A stretch of 64,000 nucleotides of DNA from Sulfolobus sp. S-194 (GTDB taxonomy: Archaea; Thermoproteota; Thermoprotei_A; Sulfolobales; Sulfolobaceae). Where the stretch lies: contig NZ_CP035730.1 in NCBI RefSeq assembly GCF_012222305.1, positions 1,054,001 to 1,118,000 on the forward strand, given 5' to 3'. The notes beneath the pieces are model-generated. The model had not been told where the DNA came from, did not search any database, and saw only the letters and a list, made by a program, of their open reading frames with translations. How positions within the stretch are numbered: position 1 is the stretch's first letter; each line of letters begins with the position of its first letter. Made by a program: the position numbers and the translations under genes. Shown one piece after another: positions 9,003 to 18,993 of the stretch.

Positions 9003-10085
9003 TTAACTTTTTCTCATAGTTCTCGTAACTTCAGATAAATCTGTCTTTGAATCACCAGTGAGCCTTCTAGTTTCTTCTATTAAATCTTCCCTTCTTGTTT
9101 GCTCAGCTGCTACTCTGAGTTCTTGTGCTATTACTGTAGCATCTTTACTTCCGCTTGTTATAGCGTTACTGTATTGCTTAAGCAGACTATAGTATCTGAC
9201 TTCAGATAAAATACCTTGATTTACACCTTGCACAACTTGAACCTCATTACCTCTTTGTAAAACTAATTGCTCATTGATAGTAACGTTAACTCTCTTTGCT
9301 GGATCGTAATAACTTCCAGTAAATATTAGCTGAACAGGCTGAGTTCCGGGAGGTATTGTACCAATTGCATAAATTGATATAGTTCTATCAATTATTGGAA
9401 TATTTACTGGAACCTCATAGTTAATAACCTCAAAACCTGGCGGAACATTTAAGACAAAATTATAGCCAGCAACTTCACTAATCTTTTGTTGAGCAAATAC
9501 TGACGGTAATTGAGTAGGATCTTCTATATGATAATATACTCCAGAACCTTTATCCGCCATTCTCTTCAATATAAGTTCATTATAGTCTCTTCCGATTCCG
9601 ACCGAAATAATCTGAACGTTTGGGGGTACTTGAAGTCCTTCATACTCCTTTACATTTCTCTTATCAGTAGGTTTACCATCAGATAATATAATCAATTTAA
9701 CTGGTAATTGAACGTAAGCTAACTGTTGTAAAATTTTACTTAAGGCTTTATGTAAATTAGTAGTATATCCTTTCTTAACATTTTGCAACGCTATAGGATT
9801 ACCCGATGGTCCTTCATAAATTTTCTCTAAATCATTAGAGAAAAGATAAATTGAAATATAGTTTCCTGGTGGAATCTCATAAGAAAGTTTATTTGCAGCA
9901 GCTATAGCAACATCTAATTTATTGTCTTTACGCATAGAAGGGCTATTATCAATAAGAATTACATAGTGAATACCAGTAAATTGAACAAAAGTCTCGGGAA
10001 CAATCCTAATTATAAGGCTGACTTGAGTAGATTTTTCAATACTAACATAGCTGTGTGAGGATTTAATTTTTAGACTTATAGTCAT
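9003..10085 (-). CDS. vWA-domain protein, ArnB paralogue
   Basis: About 360 residues. The von Willebrand A domain has the metal-binding DxSxS site (LIDNSPSMRKD) and LIILSDGKPTD. A beta-rich middle part follows, then a helical tail with repeated TRR/TRT motifs (QTRREDLIEETRRL, VTRTMRKS). It is paralogous to the vWA gene at 10822: both begin TIS, share the order, and end with Thr-Arg-rich tails. I chose the ATG at 10085; 16 codons upstream also read open but would run into the divergent promoter. It is divergent from the FHA gene. Probable role: phosphorylation-dependent signalling with the FHA protein (inference). Confidence 0.85.
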   Translation of the reverse strand: MTISLKIKSSHSYVSIEKSTQVSLIIRIVPETFVQFTGIHYVILIDNSPSMRKDNKLDVAIAAANKLSYEIPPGNYISIYLFSNDLEKIYEGPSGNPIALQNVKKGYTTNLHKALSKILQQLAYVQLPVKLIILSDGKPTDKRNVKEYEGLQVPPNVQIISVGIGRDYNELILKRMADKGSGVYYHIEDPTQLPSVFAQQKISEVAGYNFVLNVPPGFEVINYEVPVNIPIIDRTISIYAIGTIPPGTQPVQLIFTGSYYDPAKRVNVTINEQLVLQRGNEVQVVQGVNQGILSEVRYYSLLKQYSNAITSGSKDATVIAQELRVAAEQTRREDLIEETRRLTGDSKTDLSEVTRTMRKS

Positions 10086-10111
10086 TTCTACTATGAATAT
10101 TACGTGAGTAA

Positions 10112-10122
10112 AACTATAAATA
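10112..10122. promoter_or_regulatory. Shared TATA region between the divergent vWA and FHA genes
   Basis: CTATAAATA (10114-10122) is centred about 28 bases before the FHA gene's ATG at 10146. Read on the other strand (TATTTATAG) it is about 32 bases before the vWA ATG at 10085. One near-symmetrical TATA element may serve both directions, although TTTTATACA nearby is an alternative for the minus strand. Confidence 0.5.
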
Positions 10123-10145
10123 CTTTTATACAAAATACTTTATGT

Positions 10146-10805
10146 ATGCCATGGAAATGTCCCGTTTGTGGATATGAGAATACCGATGATGCTAATTTTT
10201 GTATTAGATGCGGTGCACAAAAACCTACAGAAGTTCAATCTACTCAGCCACTACAAATAACTCAAACACCTCCTCCACCACCAGAACAATCACCGCAACA
10301 AACTCCCTCCCCTCAAGTTGAAGCTCAACAACAAGCTGTTACACCACCTCCTCCACCACCAGCAGATGTAAATCAGGCTCCGCCATCTCCTCAACAAGCT
10401 GTTTCAACACCAGCTATTCAACAACAAGTCGTTACACCACCTCCTAACCAAATACCGCCATCTCCTCAACAAGTTACTCAAAAATATTATCTACTCTTCA
10501 TCCAAACACCTTATGCTGGATTAATTAATCAAAAGATACCCCTAAGCTTTGATATATTTCCATCTATTTCAGTTGGAAGAAGTCCAGAGAATGTAATTAT
10601 AGTTCCTGATCCAGAAGTATCAAGAAGACATGCAGTAATTTCACTTGAAGGAGGAGAACTTTATATTGAGGATCTTAATAGTACAAATGGAACTTATATT
10701 TATGATGGGAAACTGTTTCAACCAGTTAAAGGAAAACAAAAAATTAGTCCAAATACGATAATAAAACTTGGAAATCAGACTATTGTCAAAGTTGTAGCTG
10801 AATAA
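10146..10805 (+). CDS. arnA: Zinc-ribbon plus FHA-domain protein, ArnA-like regulator
   Basis: 219 residues. N-terminal four-cysteine zinc ribbon (CPVCGYENTDDANFCIRCG), a Pro/Gln-rich linker (about residues 32-115), and a C-terminal FHA domain with VGRSPENV, SRRHAVIS and NSTNGTY, the phosphothreonine-binding core. Zinc ribbon plus FHA next to a vWA gene matches Saci ArnA/ArnB, phosphoproteins that repress archaellum expression in Sulfolobus acidocaldarius (established there; here by homology). The ATG at 10146 starts just before the zinc ribbon and has a TATA box at the right distance; a GTG at 10104 would fall within the promoter. Confidence 0.88.
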   Translation: MPWKCPVCGYENTDDANFCIRCGAQKPTEVQSTQPLQITQTPPPPPEQSPQQTPSPQVEAQQQAVTPPPPPPADVNQAPPSPQQAVSTPAIQQQVVTPPPNQIPPSPQQVTQKYYLLFIQTPYAGLINQKIPLSFDIFPSISVGRSPENVIIVPDPEVSRRHAVISLEGGELYIEDLNSTNGTYIYDGKLFQPVKGKQKISPNTIIKLGNQTIVKVVAE

Positions 10806-10821
10806 AAGTTGGGTGATTTTT

Positions 10822-11958
10822 TTGACAATATCAGCTAGATTAGAGTTTAGTCATAAGTATTCTTTTACATCTCCAGTTAGGGGAGTTTTTAGATTAATTT
10901 TAGTTCCAGAACGAGTATCTGTTGCGACAGGTTTTCATTATATAATCTTATTAGATACCTCTGGATCTATGGCTGGAATTAAGATAGAGACGGCAAAACA
11001 AGGTGCCTTACAGTTATTAAATAAAATTCCTCCAGGAAATAAAATTACATTTATTACATTTTCTTCTACAGTAAATACTTTGATTGAATTCGCAGATACT
11101 TCTGGGTCTATAGGAGAGACTATTTCAAGTGTAACTGCTCAAGGTAACACTGTATTATATACTGCTTTGTCAACTGCTATTCAAATAGCTAAAAAGCATG
11201 AGATGCCAGGTTATATTATTTTATTAACAGATGGTAATCCAACCGATTTAACAAATACTGACGCATACGAAAAACTTCAATTCCCAGATGGGTTTAAGGT
11301 AATCTCATTTGGTATTGGTGATGATTATAATGAGCAGTTGCTCAAAATTTTAGTGGATAAAACTGGCGGTATTCTTAACCATATTCAAGATCCAATGGAA
11401 ATAGCTAATTCCTTGCCTCAAGCTGCTGTTACTCAGATAGGTGCTAAAAATGTTATAGTAGAAATAAACTCACCATCACCAGTTAAATTACTAAACTATT
11501 CTGGACCACCAGTTAAATTAGGAGCTATAGAAGGAGTTGTTAGAATATTTGGTGAAACGTCTATTCCACCAAACTTTAATGGAAATATATTAAATGTAAA
11601 AATAACTTATGAAGATCCAGCAACTAATAGAACGGAAAATATAATCGCAGTAAGTCAAGTGATGCCAGCTTCTAGTTCTCAAGCATTTTTAAGCGGTATT
11701 AATAACGATATTCTTAATGAATATCAATATTATGAATTAATGAATAAATTAGTTACTCAAGTAAATTCAAATAACTTGGCTGAGGCAACGAGAACTTTGC
11801 AGCAAATGAATCAAATAGCGGAACAGACTAGAAGAATTGAATTAATGGAAACTACAAGAAGACTTCAGCAGAGTATTGAAACAACGAGAAGATTAGGGAA
11901 TGTTGAACAAACTAAGAAGATTATTACCAGTGAGGCTACAAAGAAGTTAAGGTCGTAA
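10822..11958 (+). CDS. arnB: vWA-domain protein, ArnB-like
   Basis: About 378 residues. vWA domain with the complete DxSxS site (LLDTSGSMAG) and LLTDGNPTD. The last 70 residues are helical with repeated Thr-Arg/Lys pairs: EATRTL, EQTRRI, METTRRL, IETTRRL, EQTKKI, EATKKL. These look like stacked phosphothreonine sites for the neighbouring FHA protein (inference). I chose the TTG at 10822: the resulting N-terminus (MTISARLEFSHKY) aligns with that of the paralogue, and GGTGAT at 10812-10817 is a ribosome binding site. A GTG at 10813 is the alternative. It lies 16 bases after arnA, clearly one operon. Confidence 0.85.
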   Translation: MTISARLEFSHKYSFTSPVRGVFRLILVPERVSVATGFHYIILLDTSGSMAGIKIETAKQGALQLLNKIPPGNKITFITFSSTVNTLIEFADTSGSIGETISSVTAQGNTVLYTALSTAIQIAKKHEMPGYIILLTDGNPTDLTNTDAYEKLQFPDGFKVISFGIGDDYNEQLLKILVDKTGGILNHIQDPMEIANSLPQAAVTQIGAKNVIVEINSPSPVKLLNYSGPPVKLGAIEGVVRIFGETSIPPNFNGNILNVKITYEDPATNRTENIIAVSQVMPASSSQAFLSGINNDILNEYQYYELMNKLVTQVNSNNLAEATRTLQQMNQIAEQTRRIELMETTRRLQQSIETTRRLGNVEQTKKIITSEATKKLRS

Positions 11959-12043
11959 GAAAAAATAGAAGGAGCAAAGTTTCAGAATAATTATTATATA
12001 AAAGTTTTTTAACCAATAGATAATAATTTATCTGGAAGTAAAT

Positions 12044-12217
12044 ATGCCAGTTGAAGATATTGTAAAGGTCTCAAGAAATTTCCAAGTTACAATACCGGCT
12101 AGAATAAGGCAAAAAGTTAAAGTAAGAGAGGGAGATTTAGTTAGAGTGATATACGACGAGAATGAAAATGTTGTCAAAATTATTCCTATTAGCAGAGAAG
12201 AATTAGAAAAACTTTAA
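12044..12217 (+). CDS. AbrB/MazE-type swapped-hairpin DNA-binding protein
   Basis: 57 residues. [33 protein letters not shown] is the SpoVT/AbrB fold used by AbrB regulators and by VapB/MazE antitoxins. No toxin gene follows: the downstream gene is convergent and its stop overlaps this one by four bases. It may therefore be a stand-alone regulator or an orphan antitoxin. It starts 85 bases after arnB, and ATAATAATTTAT lies shortly upstream, so it may have its own promoter. Confidence 0.85.
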   Translation: MPVEDIVKVSRNFQVTIPARIRQKVKVREGDLVRVIYDENENVVKIIPISREELEKL

Positions 12218-13452
12218 AGAATCTTTTTAACTTCTCCTATTATGATAAATATTTTTTTATACATTGTCTCTCCTATGATCTCTTTATTCTTATCTAATTC
12301 CTCTAAATCAATAATCCTAATCTCATCACCTACTTTAACAACATCGACCTCTAAATCAAGATACCTTAACTTACCTCTGAGTAATTCTGGTGGTGTGGAA
12401 ATATTAACGTAAATCCCCTTTAACTTTCCATCCTTATTATAATACCTATGAATCTGATACCATTTTCTCGAATCAAACTCAACAATATCGTAATCCCCTT
12501 CTTCCTTTTTGACGTTTAGTCCATCATAAATTCCTTCTCCTGTAAATACCCTCATTAACCTAATAATATAGTAGTCCGAATTAACCTCTTTGTATATAAC
12601 TTTGCCTTCTTTTAGCTCAAACTTTCTACCATCTGGCTTAACATGTTCAATTTTCATATATTCAGTAATCAGCTTATATAGCAATTCTTCATTATTCATA
12701 GAAGTTTGCTCGATCTCGTCAACCTCATTCGAAAAAGACATTTTTAACATATGATGAAATTTAATAGTATTGGGCAATACCTTTTTTCTTACTTCATCTA
12801 ACATGATTTTATCTTCTAAAGACATAGTCACTTTTATGAAATCTTCGCCTTGTTGCCTAAAATCATTATTATCAAACATCATTGCTAATTTTTCTAGTTC
12901 TTCTTTAAGAACAATATTACTTGCAAAAGGAGCATTACTCCTCCATTTTACATTATATCCTTTTTTATTAAAGGGAATACTTATAGATAGAAGTCTAGTT
13001 TTTTCCTCTCTATCTCTTATATGTTCTGAAAAGAATGTTTTACCATCTCCTCTCCAAACCATAGAATATTTACCTACTGCTTTTGGAGATGATAAAATAA
13101 TTCTCCCCTCAGTTGGAGGTTTAACCACTAATCCCTTATCTAAACAAGGTTCAACTTGATAGTTCATAAACTTACAGTTATTAGTTTCGATTACCGAATA
13201 GAGTTTAATCGGTGATTTCCATATAAAAGAATTCTGAAAAATTTTACGTAAAAATGAATAAATATCTTCTCCAATGCTAATTAGTTCTCCTTTATCATTC
13301 CCTTCTTTAATTGTAACATCTGAAGGCTCAGCCTTAATAGGAAGAGAAAAGCGATCAGAGATCTGCGGAGTGGCTTGAACAATTTCAAAACCATTATCTA
13401 AAAATAATTTTGTTAGGGCTGTAGCGTAAATACCTCTAATTCTAACTCTCAT
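12214..13452 (-). CDS. FAU-1-type RNA-binding protein / probable ribonuclease
   Basis: 412 residues. The N-terminus ([31 protein letters not shown]) matches the FAU-1 family, archaeal proteins with an RNase E/G-like S1 region that bind AU-rich RNA and are implicated in 5S rRNA maturation. The C-terminal third (about 290-400) resembles the DUF402 domain ([26 protein letters not shown]). Full length for the family. Its start overlaps the end of the aconitase gene by 11 bases, so the two are translationally or transcriptionally coupled, with no obvious functional link. Confidence 0.85.
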   Translation of the reverse strand: MRVRIRGIYATALTKLFLDNGFEIVQATPQISDRFSLPIKAEPSDVTIKEGNDKGELISIGEDIYSFLRKIFQNSFIWKSPIKLYSVIETNNCKFMNYQVEPCLDKGLVVKPPTEGRIILSSPKAVGKYSMVWRGDGKTFFSEHIRDREEKTRLLSISIPFNKKGYNVKWRSNAPFASNIVLKEELEKLAMMFDNNDFRQQGEDFIKVTMSLEDKIMLDEVRKKVLPNTIKFHHMLKMSFSNEVDEIEQTSMNNEELLYKLITEYMKIEHVKPDGRKFELKEGKVIYKEVNSDYYIIRLMRVFTGEGIYDGLNVKKEEGDYDIVEFDSRKWYQIHRYYNKDGKLKGIYVNISTPPELLRGKLRYLDLEVDVVKVGDEIRIIDLEELDKNKEIIGETMYKKIFIIIGEVKKIL

Positions 13453-16009
13453 ATAATAATTTATTCATGACATACTTTAAAACCCCACCTTCACGTACGT
13501 ATTCCAATTCAACATTAGTATCAACTCTTACTAAACCTTCTACAACTTTCACTTCGCCGCTTGAAGATCTAAACTCAATCTTAACCTTCTTCTTTGGCGT
13601 TAAATCCTTCAAACCGTGAATATTTATAATTTCATCACCTTTTATACCCAATGATCTCCAGTCTGGTATCTGAATTGGCAAAACCCCCATAGCTACTAGG
13701 TTACTTCTGTGAATCCTTTCGAAACTTTCAGCTAAAACGGCCCTAATTCCTAATAGTGCTGTAACTTTAGCTGCCCAATCTCTTGAACTTCCACTTCCAT
13801 ACTGTTTACCAGCAACAACCACTAGAGGTACTCCTTCATTCTTATATAACTCAGAAGCCTCATAAACACTCATTACTTTCCCATCTGGGAAGTGCTTAGT
13901 ATATCCACCCTCCTTATCAACTAGGAGATTCTTAAGCTTAGGATTCGCGAATCCTCCTCTTAACATTACTTCATGGTTGCCTCTTCTAGCACCATAGGTA
14001 TTTAATTCCTTAACCCCCAATAGTCTTAAATATTTCCCGGCAACTGAATCTTCTAATATTGGTCCAGCTGGCGAAATATGATCAGTAGTTACTTTATCTC
14101 CAAGCAAAAGTAAAATTCTTGCGTTCAGTATATCATCAAGTTTAGAAGTTGGTATAACAAACCATGGAGGTTCTTTTATATATGTTGAGCTGGTATCCCA
14201 ACTGTAAGTCTCGCTCTCACTAACCTTTAGGGATTTCCAGTTCTCATCTCCTTCGAATATTTTTTCATATCTCTTCTTGTAAAGTTCTGGGTTAAAGGAA
14301 AGATTAATATATTCACTAATTTCATGAAGAGAAGGCCAGATATCTTTTAAGTAAACTGGTATACCGTTAGGGTCGTAACCAATTGGTTCATTATCAAAAT
14401 CTATATCAATTCTCCCTGCTAATGCATAAGCAACAACTAGGATTGGTGAAGCTAGATAAACTCCTTTGAGAAGGGGATTTACTCTTCCTTCAAAATTCCT
14501 ATTACCACTGATTACACCATAAACTTCTAGCCCATATTTCTTTACATCTTCTTCTACTACTTTAGGCAAGGGTCCTGCATTACCAATACATGTTGTACAA
14601 CCAAACCCGACAATATGAAAACCTAGGGCTTCAAGATATGGAAGTAAGCCAGATTCCTTAAGATATTCTACAACAATTGGTGATCCCGGTGCAGTGCTAG
14701 TCTTTACATAGGGTTTAACTCTTAAACCATGTTCTACAGCCTTCTTCGCTAATAATCCAGCCCCAATCATAACTGTTGGATTTGATGTATTTGTACAGCT
14801 AGTTATTGCGGTTAGGACGACATCATTATCGTTTACTACGTTTCCACTCTTTTTCTCCTTCTTCTCATTTCTCTTCTTCATTTCTTTTAATGGAACTCTC
14901 TCATCCGGATTTCTAGGACCTGCAACAGAAGGTTCAATTTTACTTAGATCTATCTCGACTATTTCTGTGTAACTAGGAACATCATCATAGAATAATCCTT
15001 GGGATTTCGCATATGTTTCAACTATCCTATAGTCTCTTCCAGTACCAGCTAAATATTTTAAAGTCTGTGAATCTATTGGGAAGTAACCTACAGTGGCACC
15101 ATACTCTGGTGCCATATTAGCTATGGTCGCCCTATCTGGCACAGAAAGTTTTGATAGTGAGGGACCAAAGAATTCAACAAATTTACCAACAACTCCTTTT
15201 TTCCTCAAAACCTCGGTAATATAAAGAACTATATCCGTTGGAGTTACACCCTCATTGATTTCACCAACTAATTTAACTCCAATAACTTCTGGGACTGTCA
15301 TTGTATAAGGTTCGCCTAAAAGTACGGCTTCAGCTTCTAAACCTCCAACACCCCATGATAATACACTAATACCATTAGCCATTGTAGTATGAGAGTCGGT
15401 CCCAATTACTATTTCTGGAAAAGCCGTCTGTACCCCTTTGACTTCTCTCACATCAATTACTTTACTTAAATACTCTAAGTTTACTTGATGAATTATACCC
15501 TTACCTGGAGGAATAACTCTTAAATTCCTAAAGCTTAATTGTGCCCATTTTAAAAACTGATATCTTTCTAAATTTCTTTCAAATTCTTTTTTCATATTCC
15601 AAGATAATGCATAAGAAGTACCATAATAGTCAACTTGAATAGAATGATCAATTATTAAATCTGCCGGAACAACCGGGTTAACAATTTTCGGATCTTTACC
15701 CTTTCTTTTCATTTCATCCCTCATTGCTGCCAAGTCAACAAGTAATGGTACACCAGTGTAATCTTGCATTACAACTCTAGTAGGGAAAAATGAAAATTCC
15801 ATTCCTACTTGCCATTTTAATATAGCTTCTAAATCATCCTCAGTTATTTTTTTCCCATCAAAATTCCTAATCACGTTTTCTATTAGAACTCTGATAGAGT
15901 AGGGATATTTACGAATATTTATACCATATTGTTCAAGTTGGCTTAATGGATAATAATGAACATTTTCTTCCAGCTTAGAAATCTGAAACTGCATGAATAA
16001 ATCTACCAC
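13442..16009 (-). CDS. acn: Aconitate hydratase (aconitase A type)
   Basis: 855 residues from the GTG at 16009, or 850 from an ATG at 15994. It isomerises citrate and isocitrate in the citric acid cycle. The three iron-sulfur cluster cysteines are visible in TSCTNTSNP and [13 protein letters not shown]. The C-terminal swivel domain contains [12 protein letters not shown] and [17 protein letters not shown]. It belongs to the AcnA/IRP1 group. An ATATTTAATA stretch near 16037 is about 28 bases before the GTG, favouring that start as leaderless. With the ATG, the message would have a 15-base leader. Divergent from the nucleotidyltransferase-like gene. Confidence 0.95.
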   Translation of the reverse strand: MVDLFMQFQISKLEENVHYYPLSQLEQYGINIRKYPYSIRVLIENVIRNFDGKKITEDDLEAILKWQVGMEFSFFPTRVVMQDYTGVPLLVDLAAMRDEMKRKGKDPKIVNPVVPADLIIDHSIQVDYYGTSYALSWNMKKEFERNLERYQFLKWAQLSFRNLRVIPPGKGIIHQVNLEYLSKVIDVREVKGVQTAFPEIVIGTDSHTTMANGISVLSWGVGGLEAEAVLLGEPYTMTVPEVIGVKLVGEINEGVTPTDIVLYITEVLRKKGVVGKFVEFFGPSLSKLSVPDRATIANMAPEYGATVGYFPIDSQTLKYLAGTGRDYRIVETYAKSQGLFYDDVPSYTEIVEIDLSKIEPSVAGPRNPDERVPLKEMKKRNEKKEKKSGNVVNDNDVVLTAITSCTNTSNPTVMIGAGLLAKKAVEHGLRVKPYVKTSTAPGSPIVVEYLKESGLLPYLEALGFHIVGFGCTTCIGNAGPLPKVVEEDVKKYGLEVYGVISGNRNFEGRVNPLLKGVYLASPILVVAYALAGRIDIDFDNEPIGYDPNGIPVYLKDIWPSLHEISEYINLSFNPELYKKRYEKIFEGDENWKSLKVSESETYSWDTSSTYIKEPPWFVIPTSKLDDILNARILLLLGDKVTTDHISPAGPILEDSVAGKYLRLLGVKELNTYGARRGNHEVMLRGGFANPKLKNLLVDKEGGYTKHFPDGKVMSVYEASELYKNEGVPLVVVAGKQYGSGSSRDWAAKVTALLGIRAVLAESFERIHRSNLVAMGVLPIQIPDWRSLGIKGDEIINIHGLKDLTPKKKVKIEFRSSSGEVKVVEGLVRVDTNVELEYVREGGVLKYVMNKLLYES

Positions 16010-16043
16010 TTAAAGCTAAAAAGTACAGTTATTAAATATTTGT

Positions 16044-16766
16044 GTGAGTGAAAATTTAAAAGGGCTCTGCACAAGAGCTTCATATTTAGGCTATTTTGGA
16101 TCCTATGGAAAGAAAGATTATGTAGAAGGACTGTCAGATATAAATGTTGTCGCAATAAGTGAGGACAAAACTTTGCTCCTGGAACTAGCTTCTGAGGGTT
16201 TTTCACCAGTCGTATTGAGCAAAGAACAATTAGAAAAATTATGTAAAGAAGGAGATCCATTATGTTTATACATTATGAAATCGGAACCCATATGCGGAGA
16301 ACTACCTAATGTACACTTTGTGAAGACAGAAAAGAGTTGCGAAAGACTAGGTAAAGCAGTTATCCCTCTCTACGTAATCTCTCTTTTAGCATTTTTTAGA
16401 GGAGACGAGAAAAGTAGCTTAGAAAACTCTTACAGAACTCTGAGGACTCTAATACAGTGGAGAAGTTGTATTGAAAACTATGATATACCATTATCTGCAG
16501 AGGAAGTTGAGAAGAATTGTGAACTATTAGGACTTAATTTCTGCCAAACATTCAGAGATTTACTTTTACTTAGACGATTTAATGCTCCGTTGACTTTATG
16601 GAGCTTAGATAAAATAGCAGAAGCTATTTCAAATTTCATGAAAACAGTAAAGGCATCTAAAATTTATGAGGAAACTAAAGGAGATGTGTTCAAAATTTCT
16701 GTTGAAGATAATGGTTTTATTATAGAGAAAAGTAATAAGGAAAAGGTATTCATACCTTTTACTTAA
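16044..16766 (+). CDS. Nucleotidyltransferase-like protein (MNT fold)
   Basis: 240 residues. The N-terminal region YFGSYGKKDYVEGLSDINVVAIS resembles the GS...DxD core of polymerase-beta-like nucleotidyltransferases. The second acidic residue is Asn here (SDIN), so catalysis is uncertain. The remaining two thirds are helical and contain seven or more cysteines, unusually many. It starts with GTG, and the divergent aconitase start is only about 34 bases away. I do not recognise a specific family; such two-domain proteins are common and poorly characterised in Sulfolobales. Confidence 0.65.
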   Translation: MSENLKGLCTRASYLGYFGSYGKKDYVEGLSDINVVAISEDKTLLLELASEGFSPVVLSKEQLEKLCKEGDPLCLYIMKSEPICGELPNVHFVKTEKSCERLGKAVIPLYVISLLAFFRGDEKSSLENSYRTLRTLIQWRSCIENYDIPLSAEEVEKNCELLGLNFCQTFRDLLLLRRFNAPLTLWSLDKIAEAISNFMKTVKASKIYEETKGDVFKISVEDNGFIIEKSNKEKVFIPFT

Positions 16767-17212
16767 TAACTATTCTAATTTATTTCCATGATAAAATCAA
16801 CGACTATTTTAGCTTGGGTAAAGTAATTATGTTACCTTTAGACGAAGTGTAAGGGAGACATTTCTGGCGAGCTTACTAAAAAGCTGCCTTTAACGAATAT
16901 TCGGGAATCTTTGGGAAAGTTGAGGGATAGTCCTATAGAGAGAATAGGTATAACAAGCTAAAGGTCTATTTCTCGGTCATAATGAATTAAACATAACGAC
17001 TAAAGGTCGCTATCTATGCATTGACGATATCGAAATCTCTGATTTTCTATAAATAGGAAAACCATGAAAGCATAATCCTTGATAGTAACAATTGTTCTTT
17101 GATTAAATGCTACCTATATTTCTATTCATGATGTTACAAACCTTACGATATGTGCAAATTAAGTTTTCTCTTTAACGAAACGTTTTTATTTTTGAAAGGA
17201 GAATATATAACT
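16767..17212. other. Non-coding stretch with a possible decayed gene fragment
   Basis: No intact gene. ATG at 16829 reads MLPLDEV then a stop; shifting frame gives KGDISGELTKKLP followed by LTNIRESLGKLRDSPIERI up to the stop at 16959-16961, protein-like in composition. This looks like a frameshifted remnant, but I cannot assign a family. The rest shows no RNA gene or clear repeat. The promoter for the next gene should lie near 17186. Confidence 0.35.
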
Positions 17213-17710
17213 ATGCCAAAAGAAGATGAAACAAGAGATTTAGAGAGAGCAGAAGAATATGAGCAAACAATAGCTAGGGCTACGGCTATTGGAAAAAACA
17301 AGATGGAATTAAGCACTGGATTAATAATTGCAGCTAGATATGCTGATAAACTTAGAAGAGTTGCTTTAGTTGCATTTAGTAAAATGGTTCCAAAGGATAT
17401 TATTATACGAGATATTTCTGAACTTAATAAACAATTATACGATGTAATAGTTAATCAAATGAAAATTGATAAGTTAGATGTAGTAAGAATTCTTGTAGAT
17501 GCAGAATATGATGAGCAGAATCAAAAACTAGTTTTCAGTAATGTGAGAATAATTAGATATCTCACAGAAGAACAATGTAACAAAAAGTATGAGGAAGTGA
17601 GTAAACAGTTGGAAGAGTACAAGAAAAAGTATGAGGAATTAAGTAAGCAAGTAGAAGAATTTAAGGAAAAAATAAGACAAGTAGAAGAGGCTTTGAAAGC
17701 ATTAACTTAA
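17213..17710 (+). CDS. Conserved crenarchaeal protein, DUF2258-like, with C-terminal coiled coil
   Basis: 165 residues from the ATG at 17213; 21 further codons upstream are open but hydrophobic and probably untranslated. The core (ELSTGLIIAARYADKLRRVALVAFSKMVP, then NQMKIDKLDVVRILVDAEYD) resembles the DUF2258 family, from memory. The last 50 residues are a charged coiled coil with a repeated unit (KKYEEVSKQLEEYK, KKYEELSKQVEEFK), suggesting oligomerisation. CGTTTTTATTTTTG about 27 bases upstream may be the promoter. Function unknown. Confidence 0.7.
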   Translation: MPKEDETRDLERAEEYEQTIARATAIGKNKMELSTGLIIAARYADKLRRVALVAFSKMVPKDIIIRDISELNKQLYDVIVNQMKIDKLDVVRILVDAEYDEQNQKLVFSNVRIIRYLTEEQCNKKYEEVSKQLEEYKKKYEELSKQVEEFKEKIRQVEEALKALT

Positions 17711-17738
17711 TATTATTTTTTATTCTTAATCTTAGAGT

Positions 17739-18674
17739 GTGGAAATAGGTACTTCATTAAAAATTAATATAATTGTAGCATTATTTTTAACGATAGTTTC
17801 AGAGGGAATATTTTCCTTAATAATTATAAATTTTCTCAGAATTCCAGTTATCTTTTCTATGGTATTTCTACTCATATTATGGCTAGTACAATGGCTAATA
17901 TCTCCGTACTTAGTAGAAAGAAATTCAGTTGAGGTTACTAGAGATGATCCTAGTTACGGATGGGTTTATGATTTAGTTGAGAATGTAGCAAGGAGAGCTG
18001 GTATTAAAACTCCTAGAGTGTTTCTAGTTGATGAACCTTATCCTAACGCATTTGCTTATGGAAATTATGTTACTGGGAAGAGAATTGGAATAACTATTCC
18101 GCTACTTCAAATTCTCACTACAGAAGAGCTTGAGAGTGTGATAGGACATGAAATTGGGCATATTAAACATAATGATGTTGAAATAGGATTAGCTATAGGT
18201 TTAATACCATCAATTCTAGGTTTCATCAGTAATATATTACTTACTTTGGGATGGGCTACCCTAATATTTGCTGTTGATGAGTTTGATATACTAGTTGGCC
18301 TAACTATGCTGGCAATTGGCGGAGTCCTATTTGTTATAACTTTCTTCCTTCAACTATTTGTATTATGGTTTAATAGGCTAAGAGAAAGCTTCGCAGATTA
18401 CTTTTCTTATGAACTATTTAAAGAGAGAGCGTGGAGTTTGGCTAAAGCTTTGGCTAAAATAGAAATTTACATGCAAAACGTCAGGTTAGATCCCTTCAGA
18501 GGAATCATAGTTACTATTCCACCGACAAAAGTAAAGGAAACTGACCCAGATCTTCTTATTGAGGATCTACTAAGAGAAAAAACAAGTATCTTTTCCGATA
18601 TCCTATCTACTCATCCGCATCCAGCAAAAAGAATTAAGATGATTTACAAATTAACCAAACCTATGATTTTTTAA
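17739..18674 (+). CDS. htpX: HtpX-like M48 membrane metalloprotease
   Basis: 311 residues. Two N-terminal transmembrane helices, then the zinc site HEIGHIKHND (about residues 136-145; HExxH), two more membrane helices, and the third-ligand region ESFADYFSYEL. The end has STHPHPAKRI, typical of HtpX. It degrades misfolded membrane proteins at the cytoplasmic membrane. It starts with GTG, 28 bases after the preceding gene, possibly in the same transcript. The stop overlaps the convergent small membrane gene by four bases. Confidence 0.92.
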   Translation: MEIGTSLKINIIVALFLTIVSEGIFSLIIINFLRIPVIFSMVFLLILWLVQWLISPYLVERNSVEVTRDDPSYGWVYDLVENVARRAGIKTPRVFLVDEPYPNAFAYGNYVTGKRIGITIPLLQILTTEELESVIGHEIGHIKHNDVEIGLAIGLIPSILGFISNILLTLGWATLIFAVDEFDILVGLTMLAIGGVLFVITFFLQLFVLWFNRLRESFADYFSYELFKERAWSLAKALAKIEIYMQNVRLDPFRGIIVTIPPTKVKETDPDLLIEDLLREKTSIFSDILSTHPHPAKRIKMIYKLTKPMIF

Positions 18675-18958
18675 CCCTTAATTAAACCGATTATTAGCCC
18701 AATAATGAACAGTATTGAATTATAGGGTAGAATCGAAATTTCATTTTTAACAAACGACTCAGCTGTACTAGCATAAACGCCAAGACTTTCAATACCGTGT
18801 ATAACTGTAGAAGGTGATAAAGCTCCTACAGCTATTAGAATAATTATTATTGCAAGTATTATTAAACCAATTTGTATCACTTTCTTTATCAGTAAGCCTA
18901 TAAGTAAACCTAGAATGAATGCTACAACCATACTTATTATTGCAGACTCAGTTATCAT
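18671..18958 (-). CDS. Small membrane protein, unknown
   Basis: 95 residues with about three hydrophobic segments (6-28, 28-48, 78-93) and one short loop outside. The glycine pattern (FILGLLIGLLIKK; LFIIGLIIGLIKG) suggests close helix packing. No recognised family. TTTAAATAG about 28 bases upstream gives it its own leaderless promoter. Located between HtpX (convergent) and a winged-helix regulator (same strand, upstream). Confidence 0.65.
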   Translation of the reverse strand: MITESAIISMVVAFILGLLIGLLIKKVIQIGLIILAIIIILIAVGALSPSTVIHGIESLGVYASTAESFVKNEISILPYNSILFIIGLIIGLIKG

Positions 18959-18993
18959 ATGAGAAAAATAATATTGAAATGACTATTTAAAAA

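Noticed and set aside
12044-12217. Toxin-antitoxin locus with the AbrB-type protein as antitoxin
   Set aside because: The following gene is a convergent FAU-1 homologue, not a toxin, so there is no partner.
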